From assembly GCA_964501415.1 (NCBI GenBank), contig CAZCSL010000039.1, positions 1-5,777 of the forward strand: 5,777 nt of DNA. Reading direction: 5' to 3'. The notes below the pieces were generated by a model. The model did not search any database. It was not told the origin of the DNA and was given only the letters and a program-made list of their open reading frames with translations. A program made the translations under genes and the position numbers. Below are positions 5,507 to 5,777 of this stretch, piece after piece. Origin of the DNA: B1SED10-225 sp964501415 (GTDB lineage Bacteria > Bacillota_I > Bacilli_A > Izemoplasmatales > Izemoplasmataceae). How positions within the stretch are numbered: position 1 is the first letter of the stretch; each line of letters starts with the position of its first letter.

Positions 5507-5515
5507 ATTTTACCA
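5507..5515 (-). promoter_or_regulatory. Candidate extended -10 promoter of the MsrQ-like gene
   Basis: On the minus strand TGGTAAAAT gives an extended -10 box (TAAAAT at 5512-5507), with a predicted start near 5500, ten bases before the Shine-Dalgarno. No clear -35 box is seen. Confidence 0.4.
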
Positions 5516-5641
5516 TATTCTAAATTAAAAACCTATACTGAATGTAAAAAGAATGATTAGCTTCTCAAAAGCATAATGTTTGGTTAAATTCTCCAATAAT
5601 CACTTGTAAAATAACCTTAATTTTGTTAGTATATATCTCGG

Positions 5642-5669
5642 CATATTTAAGGCTTGCAATGCCTATATG
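5642..5669. repeat. Imperfect inverted repeat around the tRNA-Arg -35 box
   Basis: CATAT (5642-5646) and AGGC (5650-5653) match GCCT (5661-5664) and ATATG (5665-5669), with a 3-base bulge. The 7-base centre TTGCAAT contains the -35 hexamer. It could be an operator or a chance AT-rich symmetry. Confidence 0.35.
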
Positions 5670-5682
5670 ATTATGATATAAT
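5654..5682 (+). promoter_or_regulatory. tRNA-Arg promoter
   Basis: TTGCAA (5654-5659) is followed after 17 bases by a perfect TATAAT (5677-5682). The predicted start near 5689 lies about 12 bases before the mature tRNA, as expected for a tRNA unit. A weaker pair, TTGTAA (5604-5609) with TAGTAT (5627-5632) at 17 bases, lies upstream. Confidence 0.85.
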
Positions 5683-5700
5683 CTTTTTGCTGTTTAAAAT

Positions 5701-5777
5701 GCGCCCATAGCTCAATTGGATAGAGCGTTTGACTACGGATCAAAAGGTTAGGGGTTCGACTCCTCTTGGGCGCGCCA
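5701..5777 (+). tRNA. tRNA-Arg (anticodon ACG)
   Basis: This is a complete 77-base cloverleaf. The acceptor GCGCCCA (5701-5707) pairs with TGGGCGC (5767-5773), followed by discriminator G and an encoded CCA (5775-5777). The D arm is GCTC/GAGC. The anticodon stem TTTGA (5728-5732) pairs with TCAAA (5740-5744), and the loop CTACGGA places ACG at 5735-5737. The T arm is AGGGG-TTCGACT-CCTCT. A34 is normally deaminated to inosine by TadA, so it reads CGU, CGC and CGA. The window ends exactly at its last base, so any terminator or further tRNAs lie beyond. Confidence 0.98.

Noticed and set aside
1..5777. Integrated element bounded by the two tRNA genes (att sites)
   Set aside because: The 3' ends of tRNA-Glu and tRNA-Arg are different sequences, no direct repeat flanks the interval, and no integrase, transposase or phage gene is present.

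Overview
The window is an AT-rich bacterial chromosome segment bounded by two tRNA genes. It begins inside tRNA-Glu(TTC) and ends exactly at the CCA of tRNA-Arg(ACG). The tRNA sequences, strong GGAGG ribosome binding sites, TTGNNN/TATAAT promoters, hairpin-plus-T-run terminators and protein families point to a low-GC Gram-positive lineage (Bacillota or Acholeplasma-like Mollicutes). All tryptophans in the conserved proteins are TGG and full-length family members are read without any internal TGA. This argues for the standard code and against Mycoplasma or Spiroplasma, but I cannot name the genus.

Layout. Positions 1-96 hold the tRNA-Glu 3' part and its terminator. Positions 97-479 are gene-free but rich in hairpins: a tandem hairpin pair ending in a T6 tract at 198-247, an 11-bp perfect stem at 277-304, and diffuse AT-rich repeats at 368-433. 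Positions 480-1216 (minus) hold an unrecognised lipoprotein gene interrupted by a single-base frameshift. A divergent intergenic region (1217-1469) carries the promoter of a monocistronic EF-G-like GTPase (1470-3548, plus), with three copies of a 10-bp element around that promoter. A shared bidirectional terminator separates it from three minus-strand genes: ridA (enamine/imine deaminase), sodA (Mn-type superoxide dismutase) and a seven-helix membrane protein resembling the haem b subunit MsrQ / ferric-reductase-like family. A well-formed promoter then drives tRNA-Arg.

How the genes relate. The three minus-strand genes have separate Shine-Dalgarno sequences. A terminator follows each of sodA and the membrane protein, and ridA ends at the shared one, so they look like independent units rather than an operon. 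They share a plausible theme of protection against reactive oxygen and reactive metabolites (inference). The EF-G-like protein keeps the domain IV/V translocation features but has a non-canonical GTPase centre: Asn replaces the catalytic His after DTPG, and switch I is altered. It is probably an EF-G paralogue rather than the housekeeping factor.

I found no convincing new defence or mobile system. The most useful leads are the divergent EF-G paralogue with its repeated promoter element, the frameshifted lipoprotein, the orphan MsrQ-like protein and the hairpin-rich region at 180-305.
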